From positions 62,001-126,000 of the forward strand of contig JAXLQL010000004.1 in assembly GCA_046331625.1 (NCBI GenBank): 64,000 nucleotides of DNA, read 5' to 3'. The notes beneath the pieces were generated by a model that saw only the letters and a program-made list of their open reading frames with translations, did not search any database and was not told the origin of the DNA. The stretch is from JAXLQL01 sp046331625. GTDB taxonomy: Bacteria; Acidobacteriota; Terriglobia; Bryobacterales; Bryobacteraceae. Shown in pieces: positions 17,996 through 26,369 of the stretch; position 1 is the first letter of the stretch; every line of letters begins with the position of its first letter. The translations under genes and the position numbers were made by a program.

Positions 17996-19119
17996 GCGGC
18001 CGGGATGTCGCGCAGAGCCACGCGAAATTCCGAGACCGCTTCTGGGATCACGTCCACGCCGAGCCCCGGACCCATCGGCACCGCGATGCACGCGTCGCTC
18101 GCATCGATCTCGAGCTTCTGTGTGACTACCGCATCGCGAAACGGACTCTCCGTGCGATCGAACTCGAACAAGATCGCGGGTGGCGTGAGCGCTTCCGTGA
18201 GAGGCGGGCAGGTCGCCATCGCATGCAGCGTGGCTGCGGTTCGCAAGGCAGTGCCCCAGTTGTGCGGTACAAGGCGAAGATGATTGAGCCAGCACGAATG
18301 CGCGATCTGGCGGAAGCCGGTGAGCCCCACCCATTCGAGATCGGGCTGCAGGATGTCGATGCGGCGCGGCTGGATGTAATTCGCGATCAGCCAATCGGCG
18401 GTTTCGGTTTCGCCGGCGGCGATGGGGATCGGCGTCATGGCGCGCAGGCGATCGTATCCGGCGAGATCGTCCGCGAGCAGCGGCTCTTCCCACCACATCA
18501 GATCGAACTGCTCGAGCCGGCGCGCGAGCGCTACCGCAGTGCCCGCGTCATAGGCGCAATTGGAGTCGACGCCGAGCGCGATGCTGCCGATGGCCTGTCG
18601 CACCGCTGCCACGATGCGGACATCGGTCTCCGGATCGAACCCGATCTTCATTTTGATGTGGCGGTATCCGCGCTGCTTCCAGCCGAGCGCTTCCTCGGCG
18701 AGGCCCTGAGCGAGATCCGGCCAGTCTTTGCGATAGAGCGCGGTGCAGTAGGCTTCGACGCGCGTGCGATGCACCTTGCCGAGCAATTCGCAGACGGGCT
18801 TGCCGAGTGCGCGGCCGAGCGCATCCCAGAGAGCGATGTCGAGCCCCGAGCCACAGGCCGGACCGCGGCGGCGCTGGCGCACCATGGGTTCGCGCGAGTC
18901 TTCCCAGATAGCGGCGATCTCGAAGAGCGACTTGCCGAGGGCGAGCTCCGGCGCGGGTCCGGGAGTGCCTTCGCCCCAGCCGTGGATGCCCGAAGTGGTG
19001 ATCACTTCGACGAGCGTGACTTTGCGTTCGCGGGTCCAGCCGAGAGACCAGCCGAAGCGTTCAGGGAACTCGCAGCGGAGTGAGTGGACGCGGACGCGTT
19101 CGATCTTCTCGTGGGTCAC
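17992..19119 (-). CDS. Enolase-superfamily (mandelate racemase/muconate lactonizing) enzyme
   Basis: The 375-residue product has the full set of family residues. The KxK pair is in GYRHIKMKIG (Lys156, Lys158). Metal ligands are Asp185 (GVDSN), Glu211 (WWEEP) and Glu237 (AGETE), with a His at about 286 (VPHNWGT). These enzymes abstract a proton alpha to a carboxylate, as in sugar-acid dehydratases or racemases; the exact substrate cannot be assigned. The GTG start at 19119 overlaps the methyltransferase stop by four bases (GTGA). A good GGAGGAG ribosome-binding site lies within the end of that gene, so translation is independent but transcription is probably shared. Confidence 0.88.
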   Translation of the reverse strand: MTHEKIERVRVHSLRCEFPERFGWSLGWTRERKVTLVEVITTSGIHGWGEGTPGPAPELALGKSLFEIAAIWEDSREPMVRQRRRGPACGSGLDIALWDALGRALGKPVCELLGKVHRTRVEAYCTALYRKDWPDLAQGLAEEALGWKQRGYRHIKMKIGFDPETDVRIVAAVRQAIGSIALGVDSNCAYDAGTAVALARRLEQFDLMWWEEPLLADDLAGYDRLRAMTPIPIAAGETETADWLIANYIQPRRIDILQPDLEWVGLTGFRQIAHSCWLNHLRLVPHNWGTALRTAATLHAMATCPPLTEALTPPAILFEFDRTESPFRDAVVTQKLEIDASDACIAVPMGPGLGVDVIPEAVSEFRVALRDIPAA

Positions 19120-20147
19120 GTGCGCTCCTCCAACGCCTTGACGTGGGCAACCAAGCTTCTCCCGATGGCTTCCCCGAGGCGCGGCGGGACCGCGTTTCCG
19201 ATCAAGCGACCCAGCACATAGAAACGCGGCCTTTCGCCGGCACGCAAGAAGCGGTAGGAATCCGGGAATGTCTGGAGCACCGCCGCTTCCCTCAATGAGA
19301 TTGCTCTGTCTTGCTCCGGGTGGCCGAACCTGCCGTTACCATAGCCGAAACACTGCGTGGTGACCGTCGGAGCCGGCGAATCCCATTCCATTCGTCCGTA
19401 CACGCTCGGATAGGTCTCGCCAGATTTCTCGCGATGGCAATCAGCCCGGAGGGAACGCGGCCAGTCGCGCCATGTTCCGCCGGGCTTTGACGCTTTGATC
19501 CTTCGAAGATTGAGATCGCTGAGAGAACACGCTGAGTGAAGAGGATCCGTCGCGTCATGGTCGCCCGCTCGAAGCGGCGGCAAGTGGCTGATCGCATTCC
19601 GTACGCTCGGACATTTTGCGCGATAGGGGAGCAGCCGTACAGGTCCCAGCCGTGAGGCAAGCAGAACCAAACGCTTGCGAGTCTGAGGGACACCGTATCT
19701 GGAGCAGTCGACGATGTCGCACCAGACCTTATAGCCGGAAAGCGTTTTCAGGAACTCCGAGAAGACAGGATGTAATTCTAACTGCGGTACGTTCTCCATC
19801 GTGACGAAGGCCGGATTCGCAGCTTCGATCAACTTGCCGAAGCCCGCCAGAAGGCTCCACTTTCCATCGCGGCGGGAACTGCGGGCTGGCCGGCTGTAAG
19901 TCGAGAAGGGCTGACATGGGGCACAGCCGGCGAGCAGCGTGTACCTTTCCGTGCCCCACAAGGATCCGAGATCGGCTGCGTTCAGCGCGCTGACATCTCG
20001 CTCGAAGAAGCGCGCCGTGTTGTTTGCTTCGTAGGCGTACCGGCAGCCAGGATCGATATCGATTCCCGCAACGACTCTGACGCCGCCACGGGTGAGGCCA
20101 TGGGTGAGTCCGCCGACTCCGCAAAAGAGGTCGATTGCCGTGATCAT
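19116..20147 (-). CDS. DNA (cytosine-5-) methyltransferase
   Basis: The product has 343 residues from the ATG at 20147, which makes an ATGA overlap with the HEPN gene; the frame upstream of that is shadow. All main C5-methyltransferase motifs are visible: motif I DLFCGVGG (6-13), motif IV GCAPCQPFS with the nucleophile Cys78, motif VI MENV (about 117-120), motif VIII QTRKR (about 155-159) and motif X GNAVPP near the C-terminus. The target-recognition region lies around residues 190-260. It methylates cytosine at an unknown sequence. As the last gene of a DUF262-HEPN-methyltransferase trio it probably protects self DNA or marks targets for the other two. Confidence 0.92.
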   Translation of the reverse strand: MITAIDLFCGVGGLTHGLTRGGVRVVAGIDIDPGCRYAYEANNTARFFERDVSALNAADLGSLWGTERYTLLAGCAPCQPFSTYSRPARSSRRDGKWSLLAGFGKLIEAANPAFVTMENVPQLELHPVFSEFLKTLSGYKVWCDIVDCSRYGVPQTRKRLVLLASRLGPVRLLPYRAKCPSVRNAISHLPPLRAGDHDATDPLHSACSLSDLNLRRIKASKPGGTWRDWPRSLRADCHREKSGETYPSVYGRMEWDSPAPTVTTQCFGYGNGRFGHPEQDRAISLREAAVLQTFPDSYRFLRAGERPRFYVLGRLIGNAVPPRLGEAIGRSLVAHVKALEERT

Positions 20148-20881
20148 TGTGGAGCGTTGGGCGACGGCCGGCGTTCGGGAAGGAGAAATTGATGGGCCGT
20201 GATCTGCGATCTGAACGATTGAACGACCTCGCGCAAATAGTCGATCGTGCGATTTCGAAGCTCGCGAAGATCGGTAACCGAGTCTTCGGCGCCACACTCG
20301 GAAAACGAGAGGCTACCGTGGGCAAGGCGATTCCGGCGGTCCTTGACCAGCGCCAGCGAGCCCTTGTCCTCCCGCATCCTGCGCTTCACTGCTGAAACTA
20401 CCGCGCGGGGGATCGTGTCCGAGAAACCGAGACGCGACATCATTTCCTGAATCGAGTTCTCATCCCAATTACCGGCGTTCCCGCGCTCCAAGGTCCAATC
20501 GCCGAGGGGGCGCTGCTGTATGAGCCATTCGCTGAGCGTGACTGCACAATCAAGCCGCCGTTCGTGATGAAGCTCGACGTGCGTCCTGGCAATCGACCGG
20601 ATCCATTGCCTTCGCAATTCGTTCGATAGATCGGCTGGGAGCCATCCGTCACGCGCGGCGGTTTGCACAGCCTCGAGACACCAGGTAACAGTCGCTTCGA
20701 CCAAATTGTACAACTGCAGGTAAACCGACGAATGAAGGATGCGCTGCTGTTCGGGCGTCACTCTTGAACCGAGCAGAACCCCGGTCTCATCTCTTACTGC
20801 GCGATCGAGACCCTCCAGGAAATCGAGGTACGTATCGATCTCCCGAACGCGATCCTCGAATAATGACGTCAGCCAGTCCAT
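20144..20881 (-). CDS. HEPN-domain protein of the MAE_28990/MAE_18760 type, putative RNase
   Basis: The product has 245 residues from the ATG at 20881; a GTG three bases upstream is also possible. GGGAG lies seven bases before the ATG. The protein is mostly helical. It carries HSSVYLQLYNLVEATVTWCL near the N-terminus and a C-terminal R-x4-H motif, RNRLAH (Arg183 to His188), embedded in VKDRRNRLAHGSLSF. R-x4-H is the catalytic signature of HEPN ribonucleases in toxins and defence systems. The combination with a leading VEATVTWCLE helix fits the MAE_28990-type family. It is linked by 1-4 base overlaps to a DUF262 gene upstream and a C5 methyltransferase downstream, so it is probably the toxic effector of a restriction-like module. 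Confidence 0.8.
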   Translation of the reverse strand: MDWLTSLFEDRVREIDTYLDFLEGLDRAVRDETGVLLGSRVTPEQQRILHSSVYLQLYNLVEATVTWCLEAVQTAARDGWLPADLSNELRRQWIRSIARTHVELHHERRLDCAVTLSEWLIQQRPLGDWTLERGNAGNWDENSIQEMMSRLGFSDTIPRAVVSAVKRRMREDKGSLALVKDRRNRLAHGSLSFSECGAEDSVTDLRELRNRTIDYLREVVQSFRSQITAHQFLLPERRPSPNAPQ

Positions 20882-21933
20882 CACTTCGCTCCCAGCAACT
20901 TGTCGCGCACGAAATGAATGCGGGCCTGGAGCCGCTTCTTCGCATTGGCTCCGTCAGATCCAGTGAGCTCGGCAAACTCGTTACTGGAGTGCCACGGTGT
21001 CACATCAATCGGCTCGGCGAGAATCGTTGGCCGTTCTTGGATGGCTAGGTAGCTTCCGATCGCAATGGCCTCGAAGCGGGCACGAGGCGTTGTGGTCGCT
21101 CCCTGCGCTTTGCGAAAACCGAGCGGAAACGCTCTGTCGACGAAGTCCATCGTGGTCTTGAATCTCTCTTCGTACCGGGACGCTGCGGTCACGTCAAGCC
21201 TAAATAGTTCCGTCATTCGCCTCGCGTAAGCAAACAGGAATTCACCCACCCGATCCTTGTAGTCGTCCAGCCCATCGCCGTAAGCGAAGAACCGCGTAAC
21301 GAGCTCTTCGCTCTCCCGGAGTTTGCCTCTCGTCTCTGAAACGGGGGCAAGTTTGGTGAAGCGTGCATCGCCGGTGAGCTTGATTACAAGATCGAGGAAC
21401 GGCCCGACAACGGCCCCCCGTCTCACTTCCGCATTGTTGGGGATCTTACTACCGGTATTGATCCGGTCGAACAAATCGAACCGGGCTTGTTCATCAGCGT
21501 GCTCGTTTAGAATGATCCCGCGAATAGATCGATTCTTGATTTTTCGCTGCCTCGACTCGAGCAGATCGGGAAAGCGAAACCCCTCGAGTTCGTAGAGCTT
21601 CTCCAATTCGCTCAGTTGAAGCTCCCCGCGCAAGAACTGGTGAATCGCTCGAAGGCGCTGAAGGCCATCGACAATCTCGAGCTTGCCGGACTTGGGATTC
21701 TCCCAAAACAGCAAGTACGGAATTGGTAGCCCCATGAGAATGGACTCGATGAAGCGCGACTTGCGCTCGAGTTCCCATGTGTCGGCCCTTTGGTAAAGGG
21801 GAACCTCGAAGTCTTCGGCATCCATCTTTGCCGCGAGCAATTCGAGCGAATACTCCGTTACGTAGTAGTCGATCTTCTTCGATTGGTCGACGATCTGAGC
21901 TTCGGCGGCCTCGACTTGTTCGCGTCCAGGCAT
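20881..21933 (-). CDS. DUF262 (GmrS/ParB-like) protein
   Basis: The product has 350 residues. I chose the ATG at 21933, two bases after the PQQ dehydrogenase stop; longer in-frame extensions run through that gene and are shadow. The DUF262 fold is shown by VPLYQRADTWELERKSRFIE (QR at 48-49), GLPIPYLLFWENP and the nucleotide-binding signature IVDGLQRLRAIHQF (89-93). The usual DGQQR is DGLQR here, a Gln-to-Leu change worth noting. Further conserved segments are DLFDRINTGSKIPNNAEVRR and ELVTRFFAYGDGL. DUF262 is the N-terminal domain of the modification-dependent enzyme GmrSD, but no DUF1524 HNH partner is present. It probably senses nucleic acid or uses NTP to control the HEPN partner. Confidence 0.85.
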   Translation of the reverse strand: MPGREQVEAAEAQIVDQSKKIDYYVTEYSLELLAAKMDAEDFEVPLYQRADTWELERKSRFIESILMGLPIPYLLFWENPKSGKLEIVDGLQRLRAIHQFLRGELQLSELEKLYELEGFRFPDLLESRQRKIKNRSIRGIILNEHADEQARFDLFDRINTGSKIPNNAEVRRGAVVGPFLDLVIKLTGDARFTKLAPVSETRGKLRESEELVTRFFAYGDGLDDYKDRVGEFLFAYARRMTELFRLDVTAASRYEERFKTTMDFVDRAFPLGFRKAQGATTTPRARFEAIAIGSYLAIQERPTILAEPIDVTPWHSSNEFAELTGSDGANAKKRLQARIHFVRDKLLGAK

Positions 21934-21935
21934 CC

Positions 21936-23510
21936 CTACTCTAATGAAAACACGAACAGCGCGTTCCCCATCGCCATCGCCACGTACTGCTTGCCTTCCG
22001 TCATGAAGCTCATCGGGTTCGACCGAATCAGATTCCCGCCGCAGAGGAACTTCCACAAAAGCTTCCCCGTCTTCGCCTGCAGCGCGTAGAAGTGTCCTTC
22101 GTTCGTCGCGCCGAACACGAGGTTCCCAGCCGTCGACATCAACCCCGCATACGGCGGCGAGAAGAGCTTGTACTCCCACGCCATTTGCCCGCTCGCCGGA
22201 TCGTATGCACGCACCGCGCCCCATTCGTCTTCGCCCGGGATGTTGCGGAAGCCGCCGCCATCGAAGCGGTCGCCTTCCTTGAAATCCGCCTTGCCGAAGT
22301 AATAAATGGACCCTGCCTCGCGCACGCCCACATACAGGTAGCCGGTTTTCGGGCTGTAACTCGGACTGTACCAGTTGTTCGCTCCTGCCACCGATGGCCA
22401 CACCTTCACGCCTTCGACCGTCGGAAATGTTCCGGGGATGCGGATGGGCTTGCCTGCGTCGTCGAGCCCTTTGGCCCACGTCTGTTTGGCGTACGCCTTG
22501 CCGAGCAGGAACTGGCCAGACGTGCGGTCGAGCACATAGTAGAAAGCGTTGCGATTCGGGAACACAACCAGCTTGCGTTTCTCCCCGCGTACCACGCCAT
22601 CCACCAGCACCGGCACCTCGGTCGCGTCCCAGTCGTGCACATCATGCGGCGTGAATTGGAAATGCCACTTCAGCGTACCCGTATCGGCATCGAGCGCGAT
22701 CAAACAATCGGTGTAGAGGTTATCTCCCTTGCGCGCCACGCCATTCCAATCGGGTCCGGGATTTCCTGTACCCCAGTAAATCAAATTCGTATCTGGATCA
22801 TACGCGCCGGTAACCCATGTCCCCCCCGACCCCGACTTCCAGCTATCGCCAGCCCAAGTCTCGTTGCCTGGCTCGCCCGGGAAGGGAATGGTGTAGAAGC
22901 GCCACGCGCGCTTGCCGGTCTTGGCATCGTAGGCATCGAGCAATCCGCGGACCCCGTACTCGCCGCCCGCCACTCCGATCACGATCTTGTCTTTGACGGC
23001 GAGCGGCGCCACGGTAATCGAGTAGCCGCCCTGATACTTGGCCACCACCGTGTCCCACACCACGCTGCCCGTCTTCGCGTTCAACGCGATCAGGTGCGCA
23101 TCGAGCGTTCCGAAGTAGACGAGGTCGCCCATCACGGCCACGCCGCGATTCACTTGACCGCAGCAAACGCGCATGTCGTCAGGCAGCGTGCGGCGATACT
23201 TCCACAGCGGGCGGCCGGTCTTGGTATCGATCGCGGTGACGTTGCTCGGCGCCTCGGCCAGGTACATCACGCCGTCCACCACGATGGGCGTGCCTTCGAA
23301 CTTCTGCAGCGAGTTCACCTGGTATACCCACGCCGGCTTCAATCGCGCGACGTTCGAATCGTTGATCTGATCGAGTGGCGAGTAGCGATGTCCCGAGTAG
23401 TTGCCCGAGTACGTGAGCCAATTCCCGGGCTCCTTCGCGGCGTTCAGGATGCGATCGTAGGTCACCTGCGCCATCAGCGGAAATGCGGCGATGAAGATCA
23501 GCTTTCTCAT
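21936..23510 (-). CDS. PQQ-dependent alcohol dehydrogenase-like protein
   Basis: The 524-residue product begins with a short signal peptide (MRKLIFIAAFPLMAQ). It shows the eight-bladed quinoprotein propeller repeats, with tryptophan-docking motifs such as AIDTKTGRPLWKYRR, ALNAKTGSVVWDT, ALDADTGTLKWHFQFTPHD and ALQAKTGKLLWKFLCGG. The adjacent cysteines of the PQQ site are in RVCCGQVNRG (116-117), and WGTGNPGPDWNG supplies Ca/PQQ contacts. It oxidises an alcohol or sugar in the periplasm and passes electrons to cytochrome c. Its ATG overlaps the cytochrome gene stop by four bases, so the two form an electron-transfer pair. The DUF262 gene begins two bases after its TAG. Confidence 0.9.
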   Translation of the reverse strand: MRKLIFIAAFPLMAQVTYDRILNAAKEPGNWLTYSGNYSGHRYSPLDQINDSNVARLKPAWVYQVNSLQKFEGTPIVVDGVMYLAEAPSNVTAIDTKTGRPLWKYRRTLPDDMRVCCGQVNRGVAVMGDLVYFGTLDAHLIALNAKTGSVVWDTVVAKYQGGYSITVAPLAVKDKIVIGVAGGEYGVRGLLDAYDAKTGKRAWRFYTIPFPGEPGNETWAGDSWKSGSGGTWVTGAYDPDTNLIYWGTGNPGPDWNGVARKGDNLYTDCLIALDADTGTLKWHFQFTPHDVHDWDATEVPVLVDGVVRGEKRKLVVFPNRNAFYYVLDRTSGQFLLGKAYAKQTWAKGLDDAGKPIRIPGTFPTVEGVKVWPSVAGANNWYSPSYSPKTGYLYVGVREAGSIYYFGKADFKEGDRFDGGGFRNIPGEDEWGAVRAYDPASGQMAWEYKLFSPPYAGLMSTAGNLVFGATNEGHFYALQAKTGKLLWKFLCGGNLIRSNPMSFMTEGKQYVAMAMGNALFVFSLE

Positions 23511-24265
23511 TTGTCACCTCGCAGCGTGGAAAGATAGGCCACCATGTCGTCTAGCTCGGAAGCAGGCCGCGCGCGATACGAGGGCATCAGTGTGCGGCGT
23601 TCCACCTTCCGTTGCGAGAGATCGTCTTTTGAGAGCGAGTGGATGCGGCCCGCTGCATCGCGCACTTGAATGGTCCACGTGTCTTCATTGAGGCGAACGC
23701 CGGAGACCTTGCGGCCTTGCTTGGTGGTGAGGTCGGCCACGCGATAGGTCTCCGGGAGATCTGCGCCCGGATCGGTGAGCTTCGAGCGCAGATAGCTCGG
23801 GCTGCGGCGCGACGCCACGTCAGTGAGCGACGGGCCTAGCAACCCGCCTTGCATGCCGAGCATGTGGCACTGCAGGCAACTCCCTTTGGCGCGCACCAGA
23901 CGTTCGCCATTGCTGACGTCGCCGGCAACCTTGTCACGCTTCACTTGCCCCAAGCTGCGCACGAACGCTGCGATCTGCCACACCTCTTTCGTCGAGAGCA
24001 ACGTTTGCGGCATCTCCGTATCGGGGATGCCGTAGCGGACCACGCGATACAGCGCCAGATCCGTCGACGCTCGCGGCAGCATTGGCACGCCGAGATCGGC
24101 GCCCTTGCCGCCATCGCCTTTCGGACCGTGACATCCGGCGCAGCGGCCTGCGAAGAGGGCTTTGCCTTCTTCCAGATCAGCTGCGGAAGTGTACGGATTC
24201 TTGTCCGCGTTGGGCAGTTCCATTTGGAGTTGCAGTGCGAGAAACAGGGGGATTGACCAGGTCAT
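23507..24265 (-). CDS. Di-haem cytochrome c
   Basis: The product has 252 residues from the ATG at 24265, which is preceded by GAGGTGG; an in-frame GTG lies six bases upstream. After a signal peptide there are two class-I cytochrome c domains, with haem sites CAGCH (42-46) and CLQCH (130-134). Likely distal methionines are in DTEMPQTLL and TLMPSYRAR. The second domain is a longer type with GPSLTDVASRRSPSYLRSKL. It is the probable electron acceptor of the PQQ dehydrogenase encoded immediately downstream with an ATGA overlap. It is the first gene of the six-gene minus-strand run and diverges from a small transporter gene. Confidence 0.9.
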   Translation of the reverse strand: MTWSIPLFLALQLQMELPNADKNPYTSAADLEEGKALFAGRCAGCHGPKGDGGKGADLGVPMLPRASTDLALYRVVRYGIPDTEMPQTLLSTKEVWQIAAFVRSLGQVKRDKVAGDVSNGERLVRAKGSCLQCHMLGMQGGLLGPSLTDVASRRSPSYLRSKLTDPGADLPETYRVADLTTKQGRKVSGVRLNEDTWTIQVRDAAGRIHSLSKDDLSQRKVERRTLMPSYRARPASELDDMVAYLSTLRGDK

Positions 24266-24302
24266 GACCACCTCGGGTAACGGTCCAGTTTATCGTAGAG
24301 CA

Positions 24303-24746
24303 ATGACCAATTGGGCAGCTTTGTTGACGGTACTGTGCGCGGCGATGCTACTTCCGGCGCAGGCGGGCATGAATGCGCAGTTCGCGCGCAACATGGGGCA
24401 GCCACTCGGCGCGTCGATCATGAACTTCACGGTGGGCCTGGTTTCGATGCTCGCCTACCTGGCGCTGGTGCGGCCGTCGATCCAGTTCAGCGGCGCGGCG
24501 GCGGCGCCGTGGTGGTCATGGTTCAGCGGAATGATCGGCGTGCTGTTCGTGGCTTCTTCGGCAGTGAACGCAGTACGGCTCGGGGCCGCGGTCTTCGTCG
24601 CAGTGACGATCGCCGGACAGATGCTCGGATCGTTCCTCATCGATTGGTTCGGTCTCTTCGGATTTCCGCAAGCGCACATCTCGGCAGGACGCGTGGCGGG
24701 ACTGCTCTTGTTGGGTCTCTCGGTCTACCTGATCCAGCGCGGATGA
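24303..24746 (+). CDS. YdcZ/DUF606-type small membrane transporter
   Basis: The 147-residue product has four to five hydrophobic helices. It carries the DUF606 (YdcZ, half-size drug/metabolite transporter) pattern, with AGMNAQFARNMGQPLGASIM at the N-terminus and GQMLGSFLIDWFGLFGF in the middle. The ATG at 24303 matches the start of the family; an earlier in-frame ATG overlaps the divergent cytochrome c start. Such proteins usually work as homo- or heterodimers. The substrate is unknown. It lies 39 bases before a major-facilitator gene on the same strand. Confidence 0.8.
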   Translation: MTNWAALLTVLCAAMLLPAQAGMNAQFARNMGQPLGASIMNFTVGLVSMLAYLALVRPSIQFSGAAAAPWWSWFSGMIGVLFVASSAVNAVRLGAAVFVAVTIAGQMLGSFLIDWFGLFGFPQAHISAGRVAGLLLLGLSVYLIQRG

Positions 24747-24785
24747 TATAACAGATAGTTCGTTTCCGAAGGGGCGCACCACGCA

Positions 24786-26024
24786 ATGAAAAAGGACTTC
24801 AAAGGCTGGTTGATGGCGGCTGCCGCCTTTTGTACGTTCGGGCTTTCCACCGGCCTGCCGTACTACAACATGCCGTTCTTCTACGACTACTACGAGAAGA
24901 ACTTCGGCTGGTCGAGGCCCGACATCACCTACGGATTCCCGCTGGCGGTGTTGTTGACGCTGTGGGTGGGCCCGCTGCTGGTGCATCGCGTGAGCCCGCG
25001 AACGTCGATCCTGCTCGGAACCGGACTCACGTTCTTCGCGTTTCTGGGCTTCAGCCAGATGAGCGGGAACCTCAACGTCTACTACGCGCTTTGGGTGCTC
25101 TACACGATCGGCTACATTTTCTCCGGACCGATCCCGCACCAGGTGATCGTTTCGAACTGGTTCCGAAGGATGCGCGGCCGGGCGATGGGAATCACGTATG
25201 TCGGCGTGGGTCTGTTCGGATCTCTGGGCTCGTTCCTGGTGAAGCCGCTGGCCGAGAAGCTCGGATTTCAGCCGGCCCTGTTTTGGGTGGGGCTGCTCGT
25301 AGTGGTGTTGGCATGGCCGATCGCGCTGTTCATCGTGAAAGACAAGCCTTCGATGGTGGGGCAGAATCCCGATGGCGACGATGTGGCGAGCGCCGATGTG
25401 AAGCAGCCGCCGCGCGAGTTCGGATACCTGTTGAGCAAGCCCGCATTCTGGTTGCTGCTGGTGGGCAGCATGTGCTCCATCGGCGCCATCGGCTCCATCA
25501 ACCAGCACATGAAGCTCGTGTTCAAGGACCAAGGCTACTCCGATCAAAGCGCGCTCAACAGCGCGTGGCAAACGGCGAATGTGCTGATCTTGTGGTCGAG
25601 CATCGGGGGCCGCCTGTTCGTGGGCTGGCTGGCCGATCGCGTTTCGCGCAAGTGGGTGATGCTCGCAACCTACGCGCTGGTGGCCGGTACGATTCCGTTG
25701 ATGCAGTTGGTGCGGCCGGGCGCCGAGTGGTCAATCTATGCGTTCGCGCTGTTGTTCGGATTCGGCATGGGCGCCGACTATATGCTGATCCCGCTGATGG
25801 CGGCGGATCAGTTCGGAGTGAATACGCTGGCGCGCGCGATGGCGATCATCCTGCCGACGGATACGATCGGACAGACGTGGTTCCCCTACGGCGTGGCGCG
25901 GTTGCGGCAGGCGTGGGGCAGCTATGAACACGCCTTGATGGTGGTGTTCGCGATGGCGGCCGTAGGCGCAGTGGCGGTGGCGCTGCTGCCGCGAGACAGC
26001 TCGCGAGCCGGGGAGAGGAAGTGA
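24786..26024 (+). CDS. Major facilitator superfamily transporter (OFA/MCT-like)
   Basis: The 412-residue product has twelve hydrophobic segments and the cytoplasmic-loop signature of the superfamily (WFRRMRGRAMGITYVGVGLF, and WLADRVSRKWVM in the second half). The N-terminal GWLMAAAAFCTFGLSTGLPY and the phrase FYDYYEKNFGWSRPDITYGF resemble the oxalate/formate and monocarboxylate-type families, which carry organic acids. The substrate is not determinable here. Its stop overlaps the GTG start of the next gene by four bases. Confidence 0.88.
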   Translation: MKKDFKGWLMAAAAFCTFGLSTGLPYYNMPFFYDYYEKNFGWSRPDITYGFPLAVLLTLWVGPLLVHRVSPRTSILLGTGLTFFAFLGFSQMSGNLNVYYALWVLYTIGYIFSGPIPHQVIVSNWFRRMRGRAMGITYVGVGLFGSLGSFLVKPLAEKLGFQPALFWVGLLVVVLAWPIALFIVKDKPSMVGQNPDGDDVASADVKQPPREFGYLLSKPAFWLLLVGSMCSIGAIGSINQHMKLVFKDQGYSDQSALNSAWQTANVLILWSSIGGRLFVGWLADRVSRKWVMLATYALVAGTIPLMQLVRPGAEWSIYAFALLFGFGMGADYMLIPLMAADQFGVNTLARAMAIILPTDTIGQTWFPYGVARLRQAWGSYEHALMVVFAMAAVGAVAVALLPRDSSRAGERK

Positions 26025-26365
26025 ACGGAGCTTTGATCGCCGCGGTGTTCGCCGCGTTGGCCGCGGTGTGGGGCACGTTCGAATTCTACGGAACCGCGAA
26101 AGCCACGCAGGGAGATCCGTATCGCATCGCGGATTTGCTGTCGCGCTACTCCACCATGCTCGGGCATTCGCGCATCGAACAATTGCCGCCCGATGCGGTG
26201 ATCTCGCATGCGGCTGGCGAGCCCGCCGGAGACGTGAAGAGCCAGGTGCTGTTCAATTCGGCGCAGTATGCGCTAGCGCCGCGGCTGATCGTAACCAAGC
26301 CGGGTCAGGCGTGGGTGATGCGTAACGACGAATCGGGCATGGCCATCGCCAAGGCGGGGAACTGA
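26021..26365 (+). CDS. Small membrane-anchored protein of unknown function
   Basis: The product has 114 residues, starting with a GTG that overlaps the transporter stop (GTGA). A single N-terminal hydrophobic helix (ALIAAVFAALAAVWG) is followed by a soluble part with GDPYRIADLLSRYSTMLGHS and a C-terminal VTKPGQAWVMRNDESGMAIA. The family is not recognised. Tight coupling to the transporter upstream and to the membrane protein four bases downstream suggests a shared job at the membrane. Confidence 0.65.
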   Translation: MNGALIAAVFAALAAVWGTFEFYGTAKATQGDPYRIADLLSRYSTMLGHSRIEQLPPDAVISHAAGEPAGDVKSQVLFNSAQYALAPRLIVTKPGQAWVMRNDESGMAIAKAGN

Positions 26366-26369
26366 TCTC

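Noticed and set aside
16784..18496. Minus-strand ORF of 570 codons
   Set aside because: It covers parts of three genes on two strands and has a composition of Arg, His and Pro typical of an out-of-frame reading of high-GC DNA.
20144..21933. GmrSD type IV restriction system
   Set aside because: The DUF262 protein would fit the GmrS half, but no DUF1524/HNH segment is encoded; a HEPN protein follows instead.
22092..23537. Plus-strand ORF of 481 codons
   Set aside because: Antisense to the PQQ dehydrogenase, whose propeller repeats are unambiguous.
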